A DNA stretch of 64,000 nucleotides. It comes from Mongoliimonas terrestris. GTDB lineage: Bacteria; Pseudomonadota; Alphaproteobacteria; Rhizobiales; Pleomorphomonadaceae. A program made the position numbers and the translations under genes. The notes beneath the pieces are model-generated. The model was not told the DNA's origin, made no database searches, and saw only the letters and a list, made by a program, of their open reading frames with translations. Positions 7,777 through 15,701 of this stretch are shown here, piece after piece. Where the stretch lies: positions 186,001 to 250,000 of the forward strand of contig NZ_MSIG01000001.1 in the NCBI RefSeq assembly GCF_001927285.1. Reading direction: 5' to 3'. The stretch's first letter is position 1. Each line of letters starts with the position of its first letter.

Positions 7777-8062
7777 ATCAATCCTCTCAGCTGACATCGC
7801 CCCCGGACGATCCATCGCGCGGCCGATCCGCCATCGCACGGACCACAGCCGGGTCCGGCCACCGATGGACAGCGCCGATTTAGGTCTCGGATGCTTGATG
7901 TGCAGTTAACATACGAAGGAAAGCGGCAGTTCTCGCGCAAGTTTTGTCAGATATTTAACGAAGGGCGGCGGCGACATCCGCAACTGCCAACAGTGTTGGC
8001 TTTGTGCTAACTATGAAGCACGCACAACCCGTGCCCGGTATCCTTCCAAGGCTCGTACCTGA

Positions 8063-8860
8063 ATGGCCTATCCCGTTCCATCGGACGAATATGAGCGCTT
8101 GGACGTCCTCGCGGCACTCGATCTGCTGGTGGGCGCTGCACCGGACCTGTGGAATCGGATCACGCGCATCGCGCAGCGCCGGTTCGCGGTTCCCTTCGCG
8201 GCCGTGACGCTCATGGCCCGCGACGAGCAGCACATCCGGTCGGCCTGCGGGTTCGCGCCCGGGCGCACGCCGAGGGACCAGTCGTTCTGCAGCTGGACCA
8301 TCCTGCACGACGCCGTGTTCGTGGTTCCAGATGCCACGCGGCACGGCGACCTCTGCGGGAACCCGTTCGTGGTGGGCGAACCCGGCATCCGCTTCTATGC
8401 GGGCGCCCCGCTCGTGCTCGCCACCGGGGTCCGGCTCGGGGCTCTCTGCGTCATCGACACCCGGCCCCGCGCGTTTTCGCCGGCCGACGCGGCTGTCCTC
8501 CGGCACCTGGCGCGGATCGCGGCGGACGAGATCTGGCTCTCCAGCCTGGAGGGCGGCTTCGCCTTCGATCCGGATGGAAACGCGGCGCCGGCGCCTCTTT
8601 CCATGCGGCTTACCCCGACCCAGATCCGCGGAGGGCGGGGCATGCTGGGCTGGTCGGTGGAGGCGCTTGCATCGGCCGCGGGTGTATCGCCGGCGACCGT
8701 CAAGCGTGCCGAGACGGCGGACCGGCATTCCGGGGTCGGCGATCCCTATGTCCACGTGATGCGCCACGCCATGGAGGACGCCGGCCTGGAGTTCACCTTC
8801 ACCCTCGGGGCGGCACCGGGCGTGCGTCCGCGGGTCGCCGCATCGACTCCGTCCGCCTAA
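8063..8860 (+). CDS. GAF-domain protein with C-terminal helix-turn-helix
   Basis: Residues about 15-155 form a GAF domain (F-A-V-P-F-A-A-V-T-L-M, then Q-S-F-C-S-W-T-I, then Y-A-G-A-P-L, then L-G-A-L-C-V-I-D). Residues about 185-215 read like an XRE-type helix-turn-helix, with R-G-G-R-G-M-L-G-W-S-V-E-A-L-A-S-A-A-G-V-S-P-A-T-V-K-R-A. The remaining 40 residues are an amphipathic tail. It would sense a small molecule through GAF and bind DNA directly, an uncommon single-protein arrangement. It is divergent from the chemoreceptor, and the shared 286-base AT-richer gap probably holds both promoters. The ribosome site is weak. Confidence 0.8.
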   Translation: MAYPVPSDEYERLDVLAALDLLVGAAPDLWNRITRIAQRRFAVPFAAVTLMARDEQHIRSACGFAPGRTPRDQSFCSWTILHDAVFVVPDATRHGDLCGNPFVVGEPGIRFYAGAPLVLATGVRLGALCVIDTRPRAFSPADAAVLRHLARIAADEIWLSSLEGGFAFDPDGNAAPAPLSMRLTPTQIRGGRGMLGWSVEALASAAGVSPATVKRAETADRHSGVGDPYVHVMRHAMEDAGLEFTFTLGAAPGVRPRVAASTPSA

Positions 8861-8896
8861 CGGATCCTCGCGGCGACGGCCGCTGCGCCGGGCCGG

Positions 8897-9958
8897 TCAA
8901 CTGTCGAGGACGATGACCGCGTGCGAGGAGAAGGACACGTGGGTGGTGCTGCCGACGTCCGGCGGCGGGGCATCGGCGCGGTTGAAGATATCGAGCGACA
9001 GGGAAACGCCGGCGGCGGCCACCTTCAGCCGGATCACGGAGCCGAGGAAATAGACCTCCTGCACCTTCGCCTCGAGCACCACGTCGCCGCTCCGGGTGCC
9101 CATCGACACCGCTTCCGGGCGGAGCGCCAGCACGATCGGGTCGCCGGCCTTCCGGCCCGCCACCGCCCGCGGTTCCAGCGTGACCACGTCGCTCTCCACC
9201 CGCACGGTCCCGGCATCCGGATCGACGACGATCGCCGGGATGTTGTTGAGCTTGCCGACGAAGCCGGCGACGAACCGGGTGGTCGGCCGGTTGTAGATCT
9301 CGTGCGGCGTGTCGCACTGCTCGGCGATGCCGCCGTTCATGACGACGACCCGGTCGGAGATGGTCAGGGCCTCCTCCTGGTCGTGGGTCACGAAGATGGT
9401 GGTGATGTTCAACTCGCGCTGGATGGCGCGGATGTCGTCGCGCAGGCTGACGCGGATCTTGGCGTCGAGCGCGGACAACGGCTCATCGAGGAGGAGAACC
9501 TGCGGGCGCGCCGCGAGCGCCCGGGCGAGCGCGACCCGCTGCTGCTGGCCGCCCGAGAGCTGGTAGGGATAGCGGTCCGCCAGATGCCCGAGCTGGATCA
9601 GGTCGAGCATCTCCTTGACGCGGCTTGCGATCTCCGGCTTGGACGCGCCCGCGATCTTGAGGCCGAAGGCGACGTTGCCGAACACGCTCATGTTGGGAAA
9701 GAGCGCATAGGACTGGAACACCATGCCGATCTGGCGCTGGTTCGCCGGCAGATGGGTCACGTCGCGGCCGCCGATCTCGATGGCGCCGGAGGTCGGTCGC
9801 TCGAAGCCCGACACCATCCGGAGCACCGTCGTCTTGCCGCATCCCGACGGGCCCAGGAAGGAGACGAATTCGCCCTTGCGAACCGACAGGTCGAAACTCT
9901 TGACGACCACGTTGGCGCCGAACGCCTTGCTGACGGCGGACAGTTTCAGGAAGCTCAT
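8897..9958 (-). CDS. ABC transporter ATP-binding protein, PotA/FbpC-like
   Basis: The 353-residue ATPase contains Walker A G-P-S-G-C-G-K-T-T, signature L-S-G-G-Q-Q-Q-R and Walker B L-L-L-D-E-P-L-S-A-L-D, followed by a C-terminal TOBE-type beta domain. This layout is that of importers for spermidine/putrescine, ferric iron, thiamine or 2-aminoethylphosphonate. It overlaps the upstream permease gene by four bases and is the last gene of a minus-strand operon. It energises uptake through the two permeases. Confidence 0.9.
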   Translation of the reverse strand: MSFLKLSAVSKAFGANVVVKSFDLSVRKGEFVSFLGPSGCGKTTVLRMVSGFERPTSGAIEIGGRDVTHLPANQRQIGMVFQSYALFPNMSVFGNVAFGLKIAGASKPEIASRVKEMLDLIQLGHLADRYPYQLSGGQQQRVALARALAARPQVLLLDEPLSALDAKIRVSLRDDIRAIQRELNITTIFVTHDQEEALTISDRVVVMNGGIAEQCDTPHEIYNRPTTRFVAGFVGKLNNIPAIVVDPDAGTVRVESDVVTLEPRAVAGRKAGDPIVLALRPEAVSMGTRSGDVVLEAKVQEVYFLGSVIRLKVAAAGVSLSLDIFNRADAPPPDVGSTTHVSFSSHAVIVLDS

Positions 9959-10782
9959 CGGGCTTCGTTCCTTGAGAGCGCCAAGGTGAGGCGAGGGAAG
10001 ACGCGCTGGCCCGGCTTGCGCGTGGCGAAATACTGCATCAGCCCCATGCAGGCCCAGGTGAGCGCGAAGGTCATCACGGCGAGCGCGGCCGGCTCGTAGG
10101 CCCGGTCCTGGCCGATCTGGACCAGGTAGGGCCCGAAGGCCGGCCGGTTAAGGAGGCTCGCCAGCACGAACTCCCCGAGCGATATGGAGAAGGTCAGGAA
10201 CGCGCCGGAGATGATGGACGACCGGACGTTCGGCAGGATGACCTCCATGATGGTGCGCGCCCTGGAGGCGCCGAGGCTCTCCGCCGCTTCCGTCAGCGTC
10301 ACGATGTCGATCGACGCCATGCCGTTGTCGACGGCGCGATACATGTAGGGCAACGACAGGACGACGTAGCCGGACACGAGGAGAAAATTGGTCCCGCCGT
10401 CGGTGGTCGTCAGCGGCAGGATGGAACTCGACCCGAACATTCGGATGTGGCCGAAGACGAGGACCACCGGCGGAATGATGAGCGGGAGAAGGCTGACGAA
10501 CTCGACCACCGGCCGGAGCTTCGGGAGCCGCAGCCGGACCCAGTAGGCCGTGGGCGCGACGAGGGCGGCGCCGACCACGATAGCCGCCAGGGAGGCGACG
10601 GCCGAATAGGCGAGCGTCGACAGGAAGACGTCGCTGGAGAACACCGACTCGTAGGCGGCAAGGCTCCACTCGCCGCGCTTCATTTGGAGCGAGAACTGGA
10701 AGGTGGCGTAGAGCGGCACCAGGAAGTAGAGCGCCGCCAGCACCACGATCAGCGTGGAGAGCCAGGGAAAGGGCTTCTTCAT
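9955..10782 (-). CDS. ABC transporter permease (second subunit)
   Basis: The 275-residue protein has about six membrane helices and the permease EAA loop (E-A-A-E-S-L-G-A-S-R-A-R-T-I-M). The start at 10782 overlaps the stop of the first permease, so it is translationally coupled to it. It forms the heterodimeric channel with its partner in the cytoplasmic membrane. The C-terminus is basic. Substrate is not indicated. Confidence 0.9.
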   Translation of the reverse strand: MKKPFPWLSTLIVVLAALYFLVPLYATFQFSLQMKRGEWSLAAYESVFSSDVFLSTLAYSAVASLAAIVVGAALVAPTAYWVRLRLPKLRPVVEFVSLLPLIIPPVVLVFGHIRMFGSSSILPLTTTDGGTNFLLVSGYVVLSLPYMYRAVDNGMASIDIVTLTEAAESLGASRARTIMEVILPNVRSSIISGAFLTFSISLGEFVLASLLNRPAFGPYLVQIGQDRAYEPAALAVMTFALTWACMGLMQYFATRKPGQRVFPRLTLALSRNEAR

Positions 10783-11696
10783 TTGTGCCACCGCTCGGCG
10801 CGCATGCGCAGGATCATGTAGAGCACGTTCGACACGACCATGATGGCGACCATGCCGAGGGCGAGGGCGTAGCCGAGGTTCGGGTTGTAGAGCACGTTGC
10901 CGCGGATCTGCTGGAAGAGGACGATCGGCACGACGGAGTAGTTCGATCCGGTCAGCGCATAGACCGTCGCGAGGGTGCCGAAGGCGTTGGCGAAGAGAAG
11001 AAGGAAGCAGCCGAGGACGGACGGGGTGATCAACGGCAGGGCGACCATGGTCCAGTACTGGCGCCTCGTGGCGCCGAGACTTTCGGCCGCCTCGCGCCAC
11101 TCGCGCCGGATGCCGTCCATGGCCGGCGTGATCACCAGCAGCATCAAGGGCATCTGGAAATAGAGGTAGGTGAGCGCCAGGCCCCAGAAGGAGAAGAGAT
11201 TGAAGCCGGTGGCGTAGAGGTTGAAGCCGAAGACCTCCCGCAGCACGATCGTCACGAGGCCGAGGCGGCCGAGGGTGGCGATGAAGGCGAAGGCGAGCGG
11301 CACCCCGGCGAAGTTGGACGCGACGCCGGAAAAGGTCAGGAACACGGGCCGGACCCAGGCGGGAAGCCCGCCGAGGATGATCGCATAGGCGAGAAGCAGG
11401 CCCGTGACCGTGCCGAGGGCGGCGGAGACGAGGCTGAGGCGGATCGACAGCGAGTAGGAGGCGACGATGTTCGGCGACGACAAGGCCAGGATGTTGTCGA
11501 GCGTGTAGCCGCCGTCGGCCGCTCTGAAAGCCCCGTCCGTCAGGGTGACGATGGGGGCGAGGAGAAAGAGCGCACAGAAGAGGAAGAAGGGCAGGACGCC
11601 CAGCCATTTCCAAAAGCCGGAGAAGCGGGCCAGTGGACGGCCGATGCCAGGATCCGACCGGCCGACCGGCGCCGAAGCCGTGTCCAGTGCGCTCAT
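10779..11696 (-). CDS. ABC transporter permease (first subunit)
   Basis: The 305-residue protein has a cytoplasmic N-terminus, about six helices and an EAA loop (R-E-A-A-E-S-L-G-A-T-R-R-Q-Y-W). It belongs to the PotB/ThiP-like permeases that pair with the neighbouring permease. It is preceded by two strong inverted repeats that separate it from the binding-protein gene, which would favour excess binding protein over membrane components. Confidence 0.9.
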   Translation of the reverse strand: MSALDTASAPVGRSDPGIGRPLARFSGFWKWLGVLPFFLFCALFLLAPIVTLTDGAFRAADGGYTLDNILALSSPNIVASYSLSIRLSLVSAALGTVTGLLLAYAIILGGLPAWVRPVFLTFSGVASNFAGVPLAFAFIATLGRLGLVTIVLREVFGFNLYATGFNLFSFWGLALTYLYFQMPLMLLVITPAMDGIRREWREAAESLGATRRQYWTMVALPLITPSVLGCFLLLFANAFGTLATVYALTGSNYSVVPIVLFQQIRGNVLYNPNLGYALALGMVAIMVVSNVLYMILRMRAERWHK

Positions 11697-11725
11697 CTGC
11701 GAAGGTCTCGCTCGTTCATCATGCC

Positions 11726-11755
11726 CGAAGCCGTCGCCGGCCGGCGACGGCTTCG
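11726..11755. repeat. Perfect 30-base palindrome between binding-protein and permease genes
   Basis: CGAAGCCGTCGCCGG (11726-11740) is immediately followed by its exact reverse complement (11741-11755), with no spacer. As RNA it would form a long stem near the 5' end of the permease reading frame. It may be a REP-like processing or stabilising element, or an operator for a dimeric protein. Confidence 0.75.
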
Positions 11756-11772
11756 AAGGATCGGCGGGTGGG

Positions 11773-11802
11773 AAGGGCCGGCCGGCCGCGGACGGCCGGC
11801 CT
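11773..11802 (-). terminator. GC-rich hairpin after the binding-protein gene (attenuator-like)
   Basis: On the minus strand this lies just after the binding-protein stop. AAGG-CCGGCC arms pair across a short loop with one bulged base. Leaky termination or protection of the upstream mRNA end here would give more binding protein than permease, as in many ABC operons. It lacks a clear U-run. Confidence 0.5.
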
Positions 11803-11813
11803 TGGATCCGACC

Positions 11814-12911
11814 TTACTCGGCGCCCATCTCCGTCGCCCAGGTCTCGGCGACCACGGCCTTGGCGGCCGACTGCTCGTCAAGGGTCGGGAAGACGGCCTT
11901 GGCGTAGGCTTCCGGCGACGGCATCTTGTCGAGGAGATCCTGCGGGATCACGCCGCGGGCGGCGAGATCGTTGAAGCGGATCGGGTGGCAGTAGCCCTTC
12001 AGCCAGCCGAGCTGACCTTCGTCGGAGTAGAGGTATTCCATCCACAGCTTGGCGGCGTTCGGATGGGGCGCGTAGGCCGAGATCGCCTGCACGTAGACGC
12101 CCGCGATCACCGCGTCGGACGGGATGATGACCTCGACCGGCGGGTTGCCGGCGAGCTTGTCGCGCATCGCGAGCACGTTGTAGTCCCAGTCCATGAGGAC
12201 CGGCGTCGCGCCCTGGGCCATGTTCTGGGCCGAGCCGTTCACCGCGACGAGGTTGCCGCTCGCCTTCAGGTCCTTGAAGAAGGCGGTGCCGGCGGTCGCC
12301 GCGTCGGCGCCGCCCTTGCCGACGGCCGCAAGGCCGGCCGCATAGACGGTCATCATCGACGAGTTGCCGGTGCGCGGGTCGCCCGGCATGGCGACGGCGT
12401 TCACATAGGCCGGCTTGGCGAGGTCGGCGAAGGTCGCCGGCATCTCGGTCACCAGGTCCTTGTTCACGCCGATGGCGAGCACGCCGTAGTAGTCGCCGTA
12501 CCAGTAGCCGTCCGCGTCCTTGGCGTCCGCCGGGATGCTGTCCCAGGTCGAAACCTTGTAGGGCTGGATCAGGCCTTCGGCCTTGGCGGCCGGGCCGAAC
12601 GACAGGCCGACGTCGATCACGTCCGGCGCCTGCGGGCCGGTGTTGCCCTTGTTGGCCTTGATGGCCTCCAGCTCGTCCGCCGAGCCGGCGTTCGGGTCGA
12701 GTTCGTTGACGGTGATCTCAGGATACTTCGCCTTGAAGCCCGCGATCACGTCGCCATAGGCGCACCAGTCGTGCGGCAGGGCGATCGTGGTGAGCATGCC
12801 CTCGGCCTTGGCGGCCGCCACCAGTTCGGCGCTCGGCTCCGCCTTGGCGGCCGGCGCGATCAGGTTGGCGAGAATGGTGGTGGTGACGAGCACCGTCTTA
12901 AGCTTCGACAT
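11814..12911 (-). CDS. ABC transporter periplasmic substrate-binding protein
   Basis: The 365-residue protein has a signal peptide (about residues 1-24, ending A-A-K-A-E) and the two-lobed pattern of the iron/polyamine/aminoethylphosphonate-type binding proteins. Features include A-P-D-V-I-D-V-G, Y-W-Y-G-D-Y-Y-G-V-L-A-I-G-V-N, and a late W-M-E-Y-L-Y-S-D-E-G-Q-L helix. It is the first gene of the importer operon. The aromatic-rich hinge (W-Y-G-D-Y-Y-G) is compatible with an organic or cationic ligand, but I cannot name the substrate. Confidence 0.88.
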   Translation of the reverse strand: MSKLKTVLVTTTILANLIAPAAKAEPSAELVAAAKAEGMLTTIALPHDWCAYGDVIAGFKAKYPEITVNELDPNAGSADELEAIKANKGNTGPQAPDVIDVGLSFGPAAKAEGLIQPYKVSTWDSIPADAKDADGYWYGDYYGVLAIGVNKDLVTEMPATFADLAKPAYVNAVAMPGDPRTGNSSMMTVYAAGLAAVGKGGADAATAGTAFFKDLKASGNLVAVNGSAQNMAQGATPVLMDWDYNVLAMRDKLAGNPPVEVIIPSDAVIAGVYVQAISAYAPHPNAAKLWMEYLYSDEGQLGWLKGYCHPIRFNDLAARGVIPQDLLDKMPSPEAYAKAVFPTLDEQSAAKAVVAETWATEMGAE

Positions 12912-13072
12912 TGGGAACCCCCGAGTTGCAGCGGGGGGTGTAGGTGGCCAAGATCACAGCCTCGTGAAGCTTTCACGACCGATCGGCAACGCCCCGGACC
13001 CGCCGGCGTCCCGGTCAAGGGCGACCGGGGCTGGATCCGACGAAGCCGGAACGAATACTTAGCCGACCGGCA

Positions 13073-13109
13073 AACTATCTCTTGCCACCGCGTCGTGGTG
13101 CTGATAGTT
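13073..13109 (+). promoter_or_regulatory. Candidate ArsR-family operator
   Basis: AACTATC (13073-13079) and GATAGTT (13103-13109) form an exact inverted repeat seven bases before the regulator's ATG. Between them lies an inner CCAC...GTGG pair. The spot overlaps the likely promoter, as expected for an autorepressing ArsR protein. No experimental site was compared. Confidence 0.5.
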
Positions 13110-13115
13110 AGAGTT

Positions 13116-13457
13116 ATGGCTAAGCATGACGCCGATCTTTCCCTGCTCTTCCACGCCCTGGCGGACCCGACCCGGCGGTCCATCCTCACGCGGCTCGCCA
13201 AGGGACCCGCGCCGGTGACGGAACTGGCAGGCCCGACGGGCCTGCGCCTACCGACGGTGATGCGGCACCTGTCGGTGCTGGAGGAGGCCGGGCTGATCGC
13301 CACGTCGAAGGATGGCCGGGTGCGCACCTGCGCCCTCGTGCCCGAGGCGCTGACCGCGCCTCGCACCTGGCTCGACGAGCAGCGGGCCCTCTGGGAAGCC
13401 CGGCTCGACCGCCTGGACGACTATGTGATGACCTTGATGAAGGAACGCGAGACATGA
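13116..13457 (+). CDS. ArsR-family transcriptional regulator
   Basis: The 113-residue winged-helix protein carries the ArsR signature: H-A-L-A-D-P-T-R-R-S-I-L and the recognition helix region L-P-T-V-M-R-H-L-S-V-L-E-E-A-G-L-I. It lacks the metal-binding Cys motif of ArsR/SmtB sensors (no E-L-C-V-C), so it probably belongs to the metal-independent group paired with SRPBCC proteins. It overlaps the next gene by four bases (ATGA). Autorepression via the inverted repeat just upstream is likely. Confidence 0.92.
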   Translation: MAKHDADLSLLFHALADPTRRSILTRLAKGPAPVTELAGPTGLRLPTVMRHLSVLEEAGLIATSKDGRVRTCALVPEALTAPRTWLDEQRALWEARLDRLDDYVMTLMKERET

Positions 13458-13930
13458 TGCCCGACCTCGATCCGGACACGGACCTCAGCTTCACCCGCAC
13501 GCTGGCCGCGCCGCGCCGGCTGATCTGGGAGTGCTGGACCCAGCCGAAGCACATCCCGCACTTCTTCATTCCGGCGCCGCACAAGGTGACGGCGGTGGAT
13601 CTCGACGTGAGGGTCGGCGGCCGGTTCAACACCGTCTTCGAGGTGGAGGGAGCCCTGATGGACAACAAGGGCGTCTACTTGGAGGTCGTCCCGGAGCACA
13701 AGCTCGTCTTCACCGACGCCTACACCGAGGGGTGGAAGCCGGCGCCGGAGCCCTTCATGACGGCCATCCTGCTCCTTGCCGACGCCCCCGGAGGCGGCAC
13801 CACCTACACGGCGATCGCCCGCCACCGGAGCCCCGACAGCCGGAAGGCCCACGAGGCCATGGGCTTCATGGAGGGCTGGGGAACGGTCGCCACCCAACTG
13901 GAGCGCTATGCGCAAGGCCTGGCCCCATGA
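13454..13930 (+). CDS. SRPBCC (AHSA1-like) domain protein
   Basis: The 158-residue protein shows the Bet v1-like/AHSA1 pattern: F-T-R-T-L-A-A-P-R-R-L-I-W-E-C-W-T-Q-P, then V-D-L-D-V-R-V-G-G-R-F, then a C-terminal helix with a G-W-G motif. Such domains form a hydrophobic ligand cavity. They commonly follow ArsR regulators in bacteria as uncharacterised stress or ligand-binding partners. It is translationally coupled to both neighbours. Confidence 0.88.
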   Translation: MMPDLDPDTDLSFTRTLAAPRRLIWECWTQPKHIPHFFIPAPHKVTAVDLDVRVGGRFNTVFEVEGALMDNKGVYLEVVPEHKLVFTDAYTEGWKPAPEPFMTAILLLADAPGGGTTYTAIARHRSPDSRKAHEAMGFMEGWGTVATQLERYAQGLAP

Positions 13931-14802
13931 GCGACCGGTACGCGACATTGACCTTCGAGCGGACCGTGGCGGCGCCGGTCCGGGCGCTGTGGCAGGCCTG
14001 GACGGCGCCGGCCGCCCGCGCGGTCTGGGCAGCACCCTCCCCGGCGGTGACGGTCGACTTCGTGGAGGCCGACACAAGGGTGGGCGGCCGCGAAGTGTCG
14101 CTCTGCAAAGTGGCCGGAGAGCCGGACGTCCGCTGCGAGGTCGCCTGGCTGGTGCTGCAGCCGGAGACCTGCAGCGTGAATGCCGAGGTGATCTCCATCG
14201 GCGGCGAAACGCAGTCCGCGGCCCTGATCACCGCCGCCTTCCATGCTCACGACGGGGGGAGCCGCGTGGTCGCGACCGTGCAGCTGTCGTCCCTGGCGAA
14301 CGACATGGCGGCGGGCTATCGCGAGGGCTTCGGCGCCGGCATGGACAATCTGGCAGACGTGGCCGGACGGACCATGGTGCTCCAACGGGTCATCCGGGCG
14401 CCGCGTGCCATGGTCTGGCAGGCCTGGCTCGATCCGGAAACGCTGCCGCGGTGGTGGGGACCGGACGGGTTCTCCTGCCGGACAAAGCGGATCGACCTTC
14501 GGACCGGCGGCGACTGGGTCTTCGACATGATCGGCCCCGATGGCACGGTCTACCCGAACCATCACCGCTATGCGGAGGTGCGGCCGACGGACCGGATCGC
14601 CTACACCCTGCTCTGGGGCGAGGACGGGCCGAAGCACGCCGACGCCTGGGCCTCCTTCGTGGAGGAGGAAGGGGCCACCGTGGTGACGCTCGGCATGGTC
14701 TTCAGCACCGCCGCGGAGTTCCAGACGGCCATCGGCTTCGGCGCGGAGGCGCTGGGGCTGCAGACGCTGGGCAAGCTGGCGCGCGCCGTCGGGGCGGACT
14801 GA
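13927..14802 (+). CDS. Tandem SRPBCC protein (two fused AHSA1-like domains)
   Basis: The 291-residue product contains two SRPBCC domains in a row. The first starts with F-E-R-T-V-A-A-P-V-R-A-L-W-Q-A-W-T and includes V-G-G-R-E. The second starts near residue 155 with L-Q-R-V-I-R-A-P-R-A-M-V-W-Q-A-W-L-D-P and includes W-W-G-P-D-G-F and R-T-G-G-D-W. Together with the preceding gene the operon therefore encodes three such domains. The second is closer to canonical than the first. A large inverted repeat follows. Confidence 0.87.
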   Translation: MSDRYATLTFERTVAAPVRALWQAWTAPAARAVWAAPSPAVTVDFVEADTRVGGREVSLCKVAGEPDVRCEVAWLVLQPETCSVNAEVISIGGETQSAALITAAFHAHDGGSRVVATVQLSSLANDMAAGYREGFGAGMDNLADVAGRTMVLQRVIRAPRAMVWQAWLDPETLPRWWGPDGFSCRTKRIDLRTGGDWVFDMIGPDGTVYPNHHRYAEVRPTDRIAYTLLWGEDGPKHADAWASFVEEEGATVVTLGMVFSTAAEFQTAIGFGAEALGLQTLGKLARAVGAD

Positions 14803-14808
14803 TCCCAA

Positions 14809-14844
14809 GCTCATTCAGTCCCGACCTGTCGGGACTGAATGAGC
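14809..14844. terminator. Large inverted repeat between convergent operons
   Basis: GCTCATTCAGTCCCGAC (14809-14825) is followed after two bases by its perfect reverse complement (14828-14844). The 17-base-pair stem lies seven bases after the tandem SRPBCC stop. The facing operon stops about 105 bases further on. It probably terminates or protects transcripts from one or both sides, although no T-run is present. Confidence 0.6.
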
Positions 14845-14949
14845 GCAGGCAAGCCCGAACGGGCGGCGGCCTGCCAGGCCGCAACACTCATGGCCGCAAC
14901 ACTCGTGAAGGTCGGACGAGGCCGACCTTCAGAAGCCGGGCATGATCCC

Positions 14950-15693
14950 TCAGACCGCCGAGTAGCCGCCGTCGACCACGATGGTCTGGCCGGTCACATA
15001 GGCCGCCTCGGGACCGGCCAGGAAGAGGACGGCCCCGGCGACGTCCTCCGGTACGCCCTGGCGGCGGAGCGGGATGGAGGCCTCCAGGTCGTGGCGCGCC
15101 GCTTCCGGATCGGCCTGGTGCTGCCAGAACGCATCGTTGAACGGCGTCTCGATCCAGCCGGGGGCGACCGCGTTGACGGTGGTGCCGTCCGGGCCGAGCT
15201 CGTCCGCAAGCGCGCGGACAAGGTTGAGGAGACCCGCCTTGGAGGCGTGGTAGGCCGGCATGCCGGCGTGTCCGCGCAGGCCTCCCGTAGACGAGGTGAC
15301 GATGATCCGGCCGCGGCCGGACCGGGCGAGGTGCGGCGCGGCCGCCTGGGCGAGCAGGAAAGGCGCGCGCAGGTTGACCGCCAGGGTCAAGTCGAAATCC
15401 TGAGGGGTCCAGTCCGCGAGCCGGCGGGCGAGCAGCACCCCGGCGTTGGCGAAGACCACGTCGAGGCCGCCGAACAGGCGGGCCGCGGTGTCCACGACGG
15501 CGCGCGGCGCTGCCGCGTCGGAGAGGTCGGCGGTGACGGTCTCCAGCCGGCCGGGGCCGCCCTCGGCGCGGAGCGCCGCGAGGCCGGCTTCGTTGCGGTC
15601 CGCGATGAGGACGGCGTCGCCGCGGGCGCGGAAGGCCCGCGCGGTGGCGGCGCCGATGCCGGTGGCGCCTCCCGCGATCAGCACGCGCAGCAT
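14950..15693 (-). CDS. Short-chain dehydrogenase/reductase (SDR)
   Basis: The 247-residue SDR has G-G-A-T-G-I-G as its Rossmann loop, N-A-G (F-A-N-A-G-V), a catalytic S-S strand (I-V-T-S-S-T-G), Y-H-A-S-K and the C-terminal V-V-D-G-G-Y. All active-site residues are present. It starts eight bases after the monooxygenase stop on the same strand and likely reduces or oxidises an alcohol/ketone linked to that oxygenation step. Substrate is unknown. Confidence 0.9.
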   Translation of the reverse strand: MLRVLIAGGATGIGAATARAFRARGDAVLIADRNEAGLAALRAEGGPGRLETVTADLSDAAAPRAVVDTAARLFGGLDVVFANAGVLLARRLADWTPQDFDLTLAVNLRAPFLLAQAAAPHLARSGRGRIIVTSSTGGLRGHAGMPAYHASKAGLLNLVRALADELGPDGTTVNAVAPGWIETPFNDAFWQHQADPEAARHDLEASIPLRRQGVPEDVAGAVLFLAGPEAAYVTGQTIVVDGGYSAV

Positions 15694-15701
15694 GGACGGC
15701 C

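Noticed and set aside
10785-13457. Very long plus-strand open frame (890 codons) across the ABC operon
   Set aside because: It lies antisense to two well-supported transporter genes and reads as Arg/Gly/Asp/His-rich low-complexity text. Only its 3' end (13116-13457) is a real gene, the ArsR regulator.
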